Counted from the stretch's first letter, positions 7,597 through 16,078 are shown. The stretch is DNA of 64,000 bases from Flavobacterium sp. MK4S-17 (GCF_009848495.1 NZ_WWEP01000009.1:62001-126000); one strand, 5' to 3'. The notes: generated by a model from the sequence alone, not told the origin. Program-made: numbers and translations.

Positions 7597-8382
7597 ATGA
7601 ATATTGCTACTATCAACAACAGCATCCAGCCCCAAAAGGATAAACTATTACAACATCCCCTTTACGGAAAAATAAAGACAGTAGAAGACCTTAAGCATTT
7701 TGTTGAGGGCCATGTATATGCCGTATGGGATTTTATGTCCCTTTTAAAGGCGCTACAATCCAAATTAACATGTACTACCGTACCATGGCTACCCACAGGC
7801 AATCCGCAAACCCGGTACCTTATAAATGAAATTGTGCTGGCAGAAGAAACGGATATTGATGCCGAAGGCAAAAGGATGAGCCATTTTGAAATGTACCTGG
7901 AAGCCATGAAGTCCTGCGGTGCAGATACAACCGCTATTGAGCATTTTCTTAAGGATATAGTGGCTACACAAAATATATTTGTATCTGTTAAGCAAAGCAG
8001 CCTGCACGAGGATATAAAAGCATTTCTGGATTTTACATTCAGGGTAATAGACAGGGGGCAGCCTCATGAAATTGCAGCAGCCTTTACCTTTGGCAGGGAA
8101 GACCTTATCCCTTCAATGTTTACAGAAATACTGCGTAATTTTCAGTCAAATTTCCCGGAGACCAACCTTGATAAGCTTATTTATTATTTTGAAAGGCATA
8201 TAGAACTTGATGGTGATGAACATGGCCCAATGGCTATGAAAATGATAACAGAGCTATGCGGCGATGATGAGCAAAAATGGAAAGAAGTTGAGGATACAGC
8301 CAAAGCAGCACTGGAAAGGCGCATTGCTTTATGGAATGCGATAGAAGAAAATATATTAAAACACGATTTGGCGTCCATATAA
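7597..8382 (+). CDS. DUF3050 family protein (heme-oxygenase-like fold)
   Basis: A 261-residue soluble helical protein. I recognise the DUF3050 family from its opening (QPxKDKLLQHPLYGKI, then a HFVEGHVYAVWDFM segment with conserved His) and the HIELDGDEHGPMA stretch near residue 210. Members are related to heme-oxygenase-like/TenA-like helical bundles with clustered His/Glu that could hold a di-metal centre; no activity is established here. It has its own promoter and a shared terminator with the convergent ferredoxin operon. Confidence 0.85.
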   Translation: MNIATINNSIQPQKDKLLQHPLYGKIKTVEDLKHFVEGHVYAVWDFMSLLKALQSKLTCTTVPWLPTGNPQTRYLINEIVLAEETDIDAEGKRMSHFEMYLEAMKSCGADTTAIEHFLKDIVATQNIFVSVKQSSLHEDIKAFLDFTFRVIDRGQPHEIAAAFTFGREDLIPSMFTEILRNFQSNFPETNLDKLIYYFERHIELDGDEHGPMAMKMITELCGDDEQKWKEVEDTAKAALERRIALWNAIEENILKHDLASI

Positions 8383-8415
8383 AAAAATCCCGCTGTAATA
8401 AACGGGAATTTTTTA
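8381..8415. terminator. Bidirectional terminator between the DUF3050 and ferredoxin genes
   Basis: A-run, TCCCG stem, 10-base loop, CGGGA, T-run. It serves both converging transcripts. Confidence 0.75.
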
Positions 8416-8417
8416 TG

Positions 8418-8744
8418 TTATTCTTGAGGGGCTAATTCAATTTCAAGCCCATCCAAGTCTTCGGTTATAGGTATCTGGCAGCCCAGCCTGCTGTTCGGCT
8501 TAACATTATAAGCCTCTGAAAGCATGGCTTCCTCATCAGGGCCCATTTCGGGCAAGGTAGTATCATTCAGCACATAGCACTGGCAGGAAGCACACATGGC
8601 CATGCCCCCGCATATACCGATAGTCCCTTCGGGAGCAAGTTCGTAAGCCCTTACCAGTTCCATAATATTCATGGCCATATCAGTAGGAGCTTCAACCTCA
8701 TGACTTACACCTTCCCGGTCAGTAATTTTTATTTTTACTTCCAT
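8418..8744 (-). CDS. 2Fe-2S ferredoxin, adrenodoxin type
   Basis: Electron carrier of 108 residues. The cluster ligands follow the vertebrate/adrenodoxin spacing: CGGMAMCASCQC supplies Cys-x5-Cys-x2-Cys (about residues 45-53), and the fourth Cys lies in SRLGCQIP (about 91). A preceding ferredoxin--NAD(P)H reductase gene 20 bases upstream makes a reductase-ferredoxin pair. Together with Mrp and a NifU domain further up the same strand, the context suggests electron supply for Fe-S assembly or a related redox pathway. Isc-type Fdx is the nearest functional guess. Confidence 0.93.
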   Translation of the reverse strand: MEVKIKITDREGVSHEVEAPTDMAMNIMELVRAYELAPEGTIGICGGMAMCASCQCYVLNDTTLPEMGPDEEAMLSEAYNVKPNSRLGCQIPITEDLDGLEIELAPQE

Positions 8745-8764
8745 AGCAGCGGCTTTGAATAAAG

Positions 8765-9832
8765 TTAATCAATCGCTTTTACTACCTGCTTTTCAGCTTC
8801 CTTACGTGTACCATCAAAACCATCCACACCACTCACGGTTGTATATTTTAGTACATATTTTTTACCGGGGTTTAACCTGTTATATACACTTTGGCACATA
8901 AGTGTTGCCTCATGAAAACCGCAAAGTATCAGTTTTAGTTTTCCCGGATATATATTTACGTCGCCTATGGCATAAATACCTTCAATATTGGTTTGGTAAT
9001 CCAATGCATTATTAACCTTAATGGCATTTTTTTCAATTTCAAGCCCCCAGTCGGCTATAGGGCCAAGTTTTGGTGTAAGCCCAAAAAGCGGAATAAAATA
9101 ATCTGTTTCTATTGTTTTTATTTCATCGTCATGGTTAACTGTCAAACCCTCTACTTTACCATTACCGGTTATTCCTGTAACCTCAGCAGGTGTAAGCAGG
9201 TTTATTTTGCCAAGTTTTTTTAATTCCTGCACTTTTTCCACAGAGTCCAAAGCTCCCCTAAATTCATTTCTCCTGTGTATTAAGGTTACTTCAGCAGCTA
9301 CTTCGGAAAGAAAAATACTCCAGTCAAGGGCCGAATCGCCTCCTCCAGCAATAACTATACGTTTATTACGAAACAATTCGGGATTTTTCACAAAGTATTC
9401 CACTCCGTTTTCTTCATAAGCCTCAATTCCCTCTATCTGGGGCTTTCGCGGCTCAAAACTGCCTAAACCCCCGGCAATAGCCACTGCCTTTGCATGATGT
9501 TTGGTACCTTTATTAGTAGTTACTATAAAAGTGCCATCTTCAAGCTTATCAATAGTTTCAGCCTTTTCATTCAGGGTAAAGCCAGGCTGGAATTGTTTTA
9601 TCTGCTCCATTAGGTTATCCACCAGTTCTCCTGCAAGTACAGAGGGATAACCGGGAATATCAAAAATCGGTTTTTTAGGATAAAGTTCCGCAAGCTGTCC
9701 GCCCGGCTGCGGCAATGCATCTATAATATGGCATTTTAATTTTAAAAGTCCTGCTTCAAATACGGCAAAAAGCCCTGTTGGGCCTGCACCTATTATCAGT
9801 ATATCTGTTGTAATCATTTGTTGTTGCTGCAT
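8765..9832 (-). CDS. NAD(P)/FAD ferredoxin reductase, thioredoxin-reductase-like
   Basis: Flavoprotein of about 355 residues. It has an FAD-binding GAGPTGLFAVFEAG near the N-terminus, PGGQLAELYPKKPIFDIPG typical of TrxR-like ferredoxin--NADP reductases, an NAD(P)-binding GGGDSALDW (about residue 160) and a C-terminal YAIGDV. No redox CxxC is present, which separates it from true thioredoxin reductase. I start it at the ATG at 9832; the longer frame to 9856 would need a TTG, and an ATG at 9817 is also possible. Its partner is probably the ferredoxin 20 bases downstream. Confidence 0.9.
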   Translation of the reverse strand: MQQQQMITTDILIIGAGPTGLFAVFEAGLLKLKCHIIDALPQPGGQLAELYPKKPIFDIPGYPSVLAGELVDNLMEQIKQFQPGFTLNEKAETIDKLEDGTFIVTTNKGTKHHAKAVAIAGGLGSFEPRKPQIEGIEAYEENGVEYFVKNPELFRNKRIVIAGGGDSALDWSIFLSEVAAEVTLIHRRNEFRGALDSVEKVQELKKLGKINLLTPAEVTGITGNGKVEGLTVNHDDEIKTIETDYFIPLFGLTPKLGPIADWGLEIEKNAIKVNNALDYQTNIEGIYAIGDVNIYPGKLKLILCGFHEATLMCQSVYNRLNPGKKYVLKYTTVSGVDGFDGTRKEAEKQVVKAID

Positions 9833-9905
9833 GTTAAAAACAGTTTTAAGCAACAAAGTTCCTTAAAACTGTCTCTTTATTTTATGATAAATATCAGCTT
9901 GTTTA

Positions 9906-10145
9906 TTAAGCTACATTTTCCACCGTTTCTATTTGCGGTGCATACTTTTTTATTGTGGTTTCCACGCCGGCCCTAAGCGTCATCTGGTTAACGCTGCAAC
10001 CCACGCATGCACCCTCAAGGCGCACTTTAACGTGCTTATCATCCTCAATATCTATAAGCGAAATATTACCGCCGTCAGACTCAAGGAAAGGGCGTATTTC
10101 ATCCAGCGCACGTTCCACATTAAGTTTAATTTCCTCTGTTGTCAT
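9906..10145 (-). CDS. NifU-type Fe-S scaffold domain protein
   Basis: A 79-residue stand-alone NifU C-terminal (Nfu) domain that carries or transfers Fe-S clusters. The hallmark CVGC (CxxC) sits at about residues 47-50 after DGGNISLIDI. The start codon is one base after the mrp stop, so the two are translationally linked. It may supply cysteine ligands that the adjacent Mrp lacks in the usual place. Confidence 0.94.
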   Translation of the reverse strand: MTTEEIKLNVERALDEIRPFLESDGGNISLIDIEDDKHVKVRLEGACVGCSVNQMTLRAGVETTIKKYAPQIETVENVA

Positions 10146-10146
10146 T

Positions 10147-11277
10147 TTATTTCTTTTTAACCGCTGAACAGCCAGCCATAGTAGTTATTTTTATTGCCTC
10201 TGTGGGCGGTAGGTTTTCATTCCTGCTCACTGTTTCCTGCACTACATTACGTGCCAGTTCCTCAAAAGCAGTTTCAAGCGGTGTTGCCGTCTGCAATGCT
10301 GCCGGACGCCCATAATCGCCTGCTTCACGTATGCTTTGTACAAGGGGCACTTCTCCAAGGAAAGGCACATCAAGGTCTTCAGCAAGGTTTTTAGCTCCCT
10401 CTTTACCAAAAATGTAATATTTATTGTCCGGCAATTCGTCAGGAGTAAAGTAGGCCATATTTTCAATTATACCCAAAACAGGAACATTAATGCTTTCCTG
10501 CTTAAACATGGCAACACCTTTTTTGGCATCGGCAAGTGCCACAGCCTGCGGTGTGCTGACCACTACTGCCCCTGTTATAGGCAGCGACTGCATAATTGAA
10601 AGGTGTATATCCCCTGTGCCCGGCGGCAGGTCAATCAGCATAAAATCTATTTCGCCCCAGTCTGCATCAAAAATCATCTGGTTAAGTGCTTTTGATGCCA
10701 TTGGCCCTCTCCATATAATAGCCTGTTCAGGCGTGGTGAAAAAGCCTATGGAAAGTATTTCAACACCATAGCTTGTTATGGGTTTCATTTTTGATTTACC
10801 GTCAACCTGTACAGAAATTGGGCGTTCCCTTTCCACATCAAACATTATAGGCATTGAGGGCCCATAAATATCAGCATCCAGCACCCCTACCTTAAATCCC
10901 ATTTTTGCAAGGGCCACAGCCAGGTTGGCTGTAATGGTAGACTTACCAACCCCTCCTTTTCCTGAAGACACTGCAATAATATTGCTGATTCCCGGTATGG
11001 CTTTTCCTTTTATTTCGGGTTTATCAGGTGTTTCAACCTTTACATTTACTTTTACCTTAGCATCCGCATTCACTTTTTCATGAATGGCGTTTACTATATC
11101 AGCTTCTGCCCGCTTCCGTATATGCATGGCAGGGTTATGCAGCACAAGCTCTACCACGGCTTCGTCGCCAAAGGTAAGTACGTTGCGCACAGCACCGCTT
11201 TCAACCATATTCCTGCCTTCGCCGGCAATGGTTATGGTTTCAAGGGCTTTAAGTATTTCTTTCCTATCTAATTTCAT
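10147..11277 (-). CDS. mrp: Mrp/ApbC/NBP35-type P-loop ATPase, Fe-S carrier
   Basis: A 376-residue Fe-S cluster carrier. The N-terminal MIP18/DUF59 domain covers residues 1-80; the ATPase has a deviant Walker A SSGKGGVGKST (about 105-115), DADIYGPS and LIDLPPGTGD. The region after ENMAYF, where Mrp proteins usually have a CxxC, instead reads TPDELPDNKYYIFG. The only cysteine in the protein is in the C-terminal MAGCSAVKKK. It is followed by the NifU domain gene without a gap. Its -7 element lies at 11329-11336. Confidence 0.95.
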   Translation of the reverse strand: MKLDRKEILKALETITIAGEGRNMVESGAVRNVLTFGDEAVVELVLHNPAMHIRKRAEADIVNAIHEKVNADAKVKVNVKVETPDKPEIKGKAIPGISNIIAVSSGKGGVGKSTITANLAVALAKMGFKVGVLDADIYGPSMPIMFDVERERPISVQVDGKSKMKPITSYGVEILSIGFFTTPEQAIIWRGPMASKALNQMIFDADWGEIDFMLIDLPPGTGDIHLSIMQSLPITGAVVVSTPQAVALADAKKGVAMFKQESINVPVLGIIENMAYFTPDELPDNKYYIFGKEGAKNLAEDLDVPFLGEVPLVQSIREAGDYGRPAALQTATPLETAFEELARNVVQETVSRNENLPPTEAIKITTMAGCSAVKKK

Positions 11278-11328
11278 AATATTATACCTTTCAATAACAG
11301 CCTGTTAACTTAGACTGATTTCAAATTG

Positions 11329-11336
11329 CAAAGATA
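11329..11336 (-). promoter_or_regulatory. -7 promoter element of mrp-nifU
   Basis: TATCTTTG on the minus strand, an exact -7 match, 51 bases before the mrp start. It marks mrp as the first gene of this block. Confidence 0.7.
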
Positions 11337-11387
11337 ACATGAAAAGGTGATATGTAAAAACTTTTACCCCCCTAAAGGTTTATACAA

Positions 11388-11723
11388 TTAACGTGGTAAT
11401 GCCTGTGAAGGATCCCAGAAAAACTTTTCAAAATCAACAATTTTGTTGTTTTTCACTTTTATGCCCTCCTCCTCTAAAAGCTGCTGCATTAAGTTTGTAC
11501 CTTCAAAGTGGTGTTTGCCTGTAAGCAGCCCATGCCTGTTTACAACCCTGTGGGCAGGGACATCGCCTGCCGCACCACTGGCATTCATAGCCCAGCCCAC
11601 CATTCTTGCGGAACGTGCTGCACCCAGGTATTTTGCTATTGCGCCATAAGACGTAACCCTGCCATAGGGTATTTGCCTTGCAACAATATAAACTTTCTCA
11701 AAAAAATTATCATTTTCCTCCAT
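11388..11723 (-). CDS. Alkyltransferase-like protein (MGMT family, catalytic Cys absent)
   Basis: A 111-residue DNA-binding protein of the O6-alkylguanine-DNA alkyltransferase fold. It has IPYGRVTSYGAIA (helix-turn-helix region) and SARMVGWAMNA (arginine finger). The acceptor motif PCHR is here PAHR (VPAHRVVNRHG), so the alkyl-accepting cysteine is alanine. That defines the alkyltransferase-like (ATL) class, which flags O6-alkylguanine for nucleotide excision repair instead of repairing it directly. It is the third gene of trmB-lysE-ATL, two bases after lysE. Confidence 0.93.
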   Translation of the reverse strand: MEENDNFFEKVYIVARQIPYGRVTSYGAIAKYLGAARSARMVGWAMNASGAAGDVPAHRVVNRHGLLTGKHHFEGTNLMQQLLEEEGIKVKNNKIVDFEKFFWDPSQALPR

Positions 11724-11725
11724 TA

Positions 11726-12358
11726 CTACGAACTACCGATAATTTTAAATATAGTTATTACAGCAATTATGCCTGTAATAGTTCCTAAAAAGTAGTTTAT
11801 GTTTTTTAAAATAAAAGCTGCCTTATGTTCAAACTTTTTAAAAAAGACAATGTAAAGCGAGAATATTAAATAAGAGCCTAGTACTGCGCCCAAAACAAAA
11901 AGGAATATATAAAGCCTTGTAAAGGTAAAAAGCTTATAGGAAGCAAATGTTATGCTTGCAAAAACATAAAAAGGTATAGGGAAAACATTTAATGTTGAGA
12001 GTAAAACACCAAAGAAAAAATCGCCGGTTTTACTTCTCCTGACTACTATTTCCTCTCCTAAATCCTCTTTAGGCTTTTTTGCAAAGAAAAAGAAATAGGC
12101 TGTTAGCAATACAAAAATTACCAGCCCGATTTCTTCAAGCATATATATAATATCCGGCCGCCTGTTAATAAACTTGGCAAAAGATACTGCTATATAAGCC
12201 TGTATAAATATAATACTGACCGCACCAAGAGAAAATATACGTGCCCTTGCCCTGCCTGCCTTTAAACATATTTTTGCTGCTGTTATATTTAACAACCCGG
12301 GAAGAAAAATACCCGAAGATGATAAAATACCCAATAGTACCGGCAGGACATACTCCAT
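11726..12358 (-). CDS. LysE/RhtB-family amino-acid exporter
   Basis: Inner-membrane protein of 210 residues with about six transmembrane segments (residues 5-25, 40-60, 68-90, 118-140, 148-170, 185-207). The early GxxxPGLLNITAAK region and overall layout match the LysE translocator family, which exports amino acids or derivatives. Substrate is not deducible. Its ATG shares a base with the trmB stop codon (TAATG), indicating coupled translation. The ATL gene follows directly. Confidence 0.82.
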   Translation of the reverse strand: MEYVLPVLLGILSSSGIFLPGLLNITAAKICLKAGRARARIFSLGAVSIIFIQAYIAVSFAKFINRRPDIIYMLEEIGLVIFVLLTAYFFFFAKKPKEDLGEEIVVRRSKTGDFFFGVLLSTLNVFPIPFYVFASITFASYKLFTFTRLYIFLFVLGAVLGSYLIFSLYIVFFKKFEHKAAFILKNINYFLGTITGIIAVITIFKIIGSS

Positions 12359-13032
12359 TATTTAATTTTAAATTTAATGTAGGTTATAGGTTTATCCAGC
12401 TCAAGGTACTGCTTTTCATAAAAAGTTTGTATGGCAGTTACAACTTCAGGTGCGCCTTCATTCCTGTATATGTTATGATTGGCATAAATCACCTCGTGCC
12501 CCTCGCCGTGAAGCAGCCCAAGGGTATAGCCATGCATAAACTCACTATCGGTTTTTAAGTTCACTACACCGTCTGCCGAAAGAATTTTTTTATATCGCTG
12601 TAAAAATTCAGAATTGGTCATCCTGTGTTTGGTGCGTTTATACTTAATCTGCGGGTCAGGAAAGGTTATCCATATTTCCGAAACTTCACCTTCTGCAAAA
12701 AAATATTCCAGCAATTCAATCTGTGTCCGTAAAAAAGCTACGTTTTTAAACCCCTGCTCTACTGCTGTTTTGGCGCCTCTCCAAAAACGCGCACCTTTTA
12801 TATCTATACCAATAAAGTTTTTATTAGGATAACGCTCGGCAAGACCAACGGAATACTCCCCTTTGCCACAGCCAAGCTCCAAAACAAGCGGGTTATTGTT
12901 TTTAAAAAAATCCTGATGCCAGCGCCCTTTAAGGTTAAAGTTGCCTGCAACGGCATCTTCCCTTGAAGGCTGTATTACATTGCCAAATGTTTCGTTTTCC
13001 TTAAACCTCTTTAATTTGTTTTTACTTCCCAC
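12358..13032 (-). CDS. trmB: tRNA (guanine-N7-)-methyltransferase, GTG start
   Basis: SAM-dependent enzyme forming m7G46 in tRNA; 224 residues. SAM motif LELGCGKGEYS (about residue 50-60) and TrmB signature WITFPDPQIKYKRTKHR are clear. The reading frame runs open to 13302, but the family opening GSKNKLKRF begins at a GTG (13032-13030). The upstream residues are unlike the family and cross the divergent glycosyltransferase start, so the GTG is the likely start. lysE overlaps its stop codon. Confidence 0.94.
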   Translation of the reverse strand: MGSKNKLKRFKENETFGNVIQPSREDAVAGNFNLKGRWHQDFFKNNNPLVLELGCGKGEYSVGLAERYPNKNFIGIDIKGARFWRGAKTAVEQGFKNVAFLRTQIELLEYFFAEGEVSEIWITFPDPQIKYKRTKHRMTNSEFLQRYKKILSADGVVNLKTDSEFMHGYTLGLLHGEGHEVIYANHNIYRNEGAPEVVTAIQTFYEKQYLELDKPITYIKFKIK

Positions 13033-13129
13033 AACTAAATTTAAAATTTTGGTAAAAATAAGGAAATATACAACATAGGGAATATTTTTAGATTGCGCTA
13101 ATTTATAAAGCCGTAAAAAATTAATCGCC

Positions 13130-14194
13130 TTGACTACCAAATTAAAAATACTGGTTGCCCCGCTAAACTGGGGCCTGGGCCATGCTACACGTTGTATTCC
13201 TATTATTGAGGCTTTGGAAAACCACGGATTTGAACCCGTTATAGCCTCTGACGGTGTTGCGCTCGCCCTTTTGAAAAAAGAATTTCCAAAGCTTACTGCC
13301 ATAGAACTGCCTTCTTACCAGATTGAATATGCAAAGAACGGTGCATTTTTTAAATTAAAGATGATAATGCAGATACCTAACATGATAAAGGCGGTAAAAA
13401 GGGAAAACAGGCTGGTGCAGCAACTGGTTGATGAATACTCTATAAACGGCATTATTTCAGATAACAGGCTTGGGGTATATTCTAAAAAAATACCCTCTGT
13501 TTTTATTACCCACCAGCTAAATGTTTTAACGGGAAGCACCACCTGGTTTACCTCTAAAATACACCGCCTGTTTATAAAAAAATATAATGAATGCTGGGTG
13601 CCCGACACTAAAACAACCCCTAACCTTAGCGGAAAGCTGGGACATATTGAGCATGAGGCTGCCCTTAAAATTAAATACATTGGCCCATTAAGCAGGTTGC
13701 ATAAAAAGGTGCTCCCTAAAAAATATGACTTAATGGTTATACTTTCAGGCCCCGAACCACAACGCACCCTGCTGGAAGAAAAACTCATGCAGCAACTTCC
13801 TTATTTTAAAGGCAGCGTACTGTTTGTTAAAGGGGTGGTAGAGCCAGAACCAAAAACAGAAGTGAAAGGCAATATAACCTTTTATAATTTTATGAATACG
13901 GCAGGGCTTGAACAGGCTTTTAATGAAAGTGAAATGGTTTTATGCCGCTCAGGCTATACAACCATTATGGATTTGGCACAGCTTGGCAAAAAAGCCTACT
14001 TTATCCCTACACCGGGACAATATGAGCAGGAATACCTTGCACAAAAACTAAAAAAATTGGGGCTTGTGCCTTATTCCAAACAAAATGCATTCAGTATTGA
14101 TGATCTGGAAAAAGCTGACTTATATAAAGGGCTTAAAAATATTGGCGGAGGTGTAGCCTGGAAAGATTTATTTTGTCTTTTCAAGCGTAAATGA
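13130..14194 (+). CDS. Glycosyltransferase, MurG/GT28-like (TTG start)
   Basis: A 354-residue GT-B glycosyltransferase. N-terminal LVAPLNWGLGHATRCIPII is the nucleotide-sugar-transferase glycine loop, and the C-terminal half carries CRSGYTTIMDLAQLGKKAYFIPTPGQYEQ, the donor-binding pattern of MurG-like enzymes. No ATG precedes the conserved start; the first in-frame start after the upstream stop is TTG at 13130. Acceptor unknown. It is divergent from trmB and its last 27 bases overlap the end of the histidine kinase gene. Confidence 0.85.
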   Translation: MTTKLKILVAPLNWGLGHATRCIPIIEALENHGFEPVIASDGVALALLKKEFPKLTAIELPSYQIEYAKNGAFFKLKMIMQIPNMIKAVKRENRLVQQLVDEYSINGIISDNRLGVYSKKIPSVFITHQLNVLTGSTTWFTSKIHRLFIKKYNECWVPDTKTTPNLSGKLGHIEHEAALKIKYIGPLSRLHKKVLPKKYDLMVILSGPEPQRTLLEEKLMQQLPYFKGSVLFVKGVVEPEPKTEVKGNITFYNFMNTAGLEQAFNESEMVLCRSGYTTIMDLAQLGKKAYFIPTPGQYEQEYLAQKLKKLGLVPYSKQNAFSIDDLEKADLYKGLKNIGGGVAWKDLFCLFKRK

Positions 14195-15211
14195 AAATTC
14201 AGAACCTTCTCCCGGCTTGCTATCAACATAAATTTTTTCATCGTGCCCTTCAATAATATGTTTTACAATAGAAAGGCCCAGCCCTGAACCGCCCTCTGAA
14301 CGGGCACCGCTTTTATCTACACGGTAAAAACGCTCAAAAAGGCGCGGTATATGTTTCTGGTCAATACCCTCGCCGTTATCCTTAACCCGAACAATAATCT
14401 TGTTATTGACAAGGTCTTCAATACTAACTTCGGTTGTACCGTCCTCTTTACCGTATTTTATGGAGTTTACCACAAGGTTGGTAACTACCTGCTGAATTTT
14501 ATCCCTGTCGGCATATACCATTACCGGCTTTGTATATTTCATGTCAAACATGAGGATAATGTTTTTCTTGTCTGCCTTCATTTCAAGCAGGTCAAAAACG
14601 CTTTGTACTACTTCAACAATATCAAACTTGGTGTAGTTAAGGTTAAGGTCGCCTACTTCTAATTTTGTTATCATGTCAAGGTCCTGAACGATATATATAA
14701 GCCGTTCAACACCTTTTTCTGCCCTTTGCAAATATTTTTTACGCAATTGCTTATCACTCATTGCCCCGTCCAGCAGGGTAAGCAGGTAACCCTGCACAGT
14801 GAAAAGAGGTGTTTTAAGCTCGTGAGATACATTGCCTAAAAATTCCCGGCGGTATTCCTCACGCACCTTTAGCGTTTCAATTTCAATTTTTTTATCCCGG
14901 GCAAATTTTTCCACCTCCCGTGTAAGGGTAGCCATATCTGTAGTAATAGGCTTGTTCCTGAAACTGCTTGACTCCAGCAGGGAAACATCGTCATATATTT
15001 TTTTTACCCTGCGGTAAATAAAATGCTCAACCCTGTACTGCAGTACAAAAAACGAAAAAATAAAAAGCGCTATTGAAAAAGTAATAACAAGGCTCCAGTT
15101 TAAAACAGTAAACATATAAAGCAGCCCCGCCAGCAATGCAGTAGAAAATAAAGTAATATATAATGCTGATTTTACAGCAAACTTGTATGTTTTCTTAAAG
15201 TTAACCGCCAC
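14168..15211 (-). CDS. phoR: PhoR-type sensor histidine kinase
   Basis: Membrane histidine kinase of 347 residues. Two transmembrane helices (about 14-33 and 38-57) are separated by only a few residues, so no sizeable periplasmic sensor exists. The HisKA domain has phospho-acceptor His130 in NVSHELKTPL, and the HATPase domain shows NLVVNSIKYG, DNGEGI and GSGLGLSIVKHI. It shares its first base with the response regulator stop codon. The type fits PhoR of PhoBR systems; the name is inferred from family and from the Pho-box-like repeats nearby. It overlaps the convergent glycosyltransferase by 27 bases. Confidence 0.88.
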   Translation of the reverse strand: MAVNFKKTYKFAVKSALYITLFSTALLAGLLYMFTVLNWSLVITFSIALFIFSFFVLQYRVEHFIYRRVKKIYDDVSLLESSSFRNKPITTDMATLTREVEKFARDKKIEIETLKVREEYRREFLGNVSHELKTPLFTVQGYLLTLLDGAMSDKQLRKKYLQRAEKGVERLIYIVQDLDMITKLEVGDLNLNYTKFDIVEVVQSVFDLLEMKADKKNIILMFDMKYTKPVMVYADRDKIQQVVTNLVVNSIKYGKEDGTTEVSIEDLVNNKIIVRVKDNGEGIDQKHIPRLFERFYRVDKSGARSEGGSGLGLSIVKHIIEGHDEKIYVDSKPGEGSEFSFTLEKTK

Positions 15212-15894
15212 TAAATTTCGAGCTTATAGCCCACTCCCTTAATTGTTTTAAAAAGGTCATCGCCAATTTTTTCGCGCAACTTCCTTATATGCACATCTAT
15301 TGTCCTGCCACCCACAACTACTTCATTACCCCAAACCTTATCAAGTATTTCTTCCCTTTTAAATACTTTGCCCGGCTTGGAAGCCAAAAGGTAAAACAGT
15401 TCAAATTCTTTTCTTGGGAGTATAATTTCCTTGTCATCTACAACAATTTTATATTCCTCCCTGTTAATCTCAATATTGCCTACCTTTAAAACATCGCCTG
15501 TGCTTTCGTCTTCCTTAAGCCTTCTAAGCAGTGCCTTTACTTTGCTTATAAGCAATTTAGGCTTTATAGGCTTTGCTATATAATCGTCGGCACCGGCATC
15601 AAAACCTGCAACCTGCGAATAATCTTCGCTCCTGGCTGTAAGGAATGTTATGATAACATTACTAAGCTCAGGAATCTTCCTTATGCTTTCGCATGCTTCC
15701 ATACCATCCATTTCGGGCATCATAACATCCATAATTATAAGATGCGGAAGCTCTTTTTTTGCTTTGGCAATAGCATCTTTACCATTACCTGCGGTTATAA
15801 CCTGGTAACCTTCCTGAGACAGGTTATAGCCCACAATTTCAAGGATATCCTGTTCATCATCAACCAACAAGATCTTAATGTCCTTTTTCTTCAT
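15211..15894 (-). CDS. phoB: PhoB-type response regulator (OmpR family)
   Basis: DNA-binding response regulator of 227 residues. The receiver domain (1-120) has acidic pocket DDE at 12-14, phospho-acceptor Asp56 in IIMDVMMPEMDG, Thr in FLTARS and Lys in IAKPIKP. The C-terminal winged helix (about 130-227) ends with GGRTIDVHIRKLREKI and IKGVGYKL. OmpR-family members of this type bind direct hexamer repeats with 11-bp period, which occur upstream of 19021 and, more weakly, of 16079. The gene faces the TonB receptor divergently, with a near -7 match TATCTTTA (15931-15938). Confidence 0.88.
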   Translation of the reverse strand: MKKKDIKILLVDDEQDILEIVGYNLSQEGYQVITAGNGKDAIAKAKKELPHLIIMDVMMPEMDGMEACESIRKIPELSNVIITFLTARSEDYSQVAGFDAGADDYIAKPIKPKLLISKVKALLRRLKEDESTGDVLKVGNIEINREEYKIVVDDKEIILPRKEFELFYLLASKPGKVFKREEILDKVWGNEVVVGGRTIDVHIRKLREKIGDDLFKTIKGVGYKLEI

Positions 15895-15956
15895 AATCAG
15901 ACTTTAGCGTTTGTTTTCGGGTTGTAAAGGTAAAGATAATACAAAATGAATAAATG

Positions 15957-16056
15957 CTGTTAACCATAATTTAATCTGTTAACAATTTAATAATAAATAC
16001 TAAATCCAAGCGTAACCATTACATAACATTTCATTTTTTATCTATGGGTTTCTTTG
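15957..16056. promoter_or_regulatory. Divergent phoB / TonB-receptor control region with TTAAC repeats
   Basis: Two identical CTGTTAAC boxes (15957-15964 and 15976-15983), each containing the palindrome GTTAAC, lie between the diverging genes. Toward the receptor, TTAACA (15979), ATAATA (15990), GTAACC (16012) and ATAACA (16023) keep an 11-bp register. The presumed -7 is the imperfect TTTCTTTG (16049-16056), and an activator would make up for this. Confidence 0.5.
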
Positions 16057-16078
16057 CACCTAAATTAAACGACACACA

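Noticed and set aside
13033..13302. 90-residue N-terminal extension of trmB
   Set aside because: It is unlike the family, crosses the divergent glycosyltransferase start, and a GTG at the family start position explains the gene.
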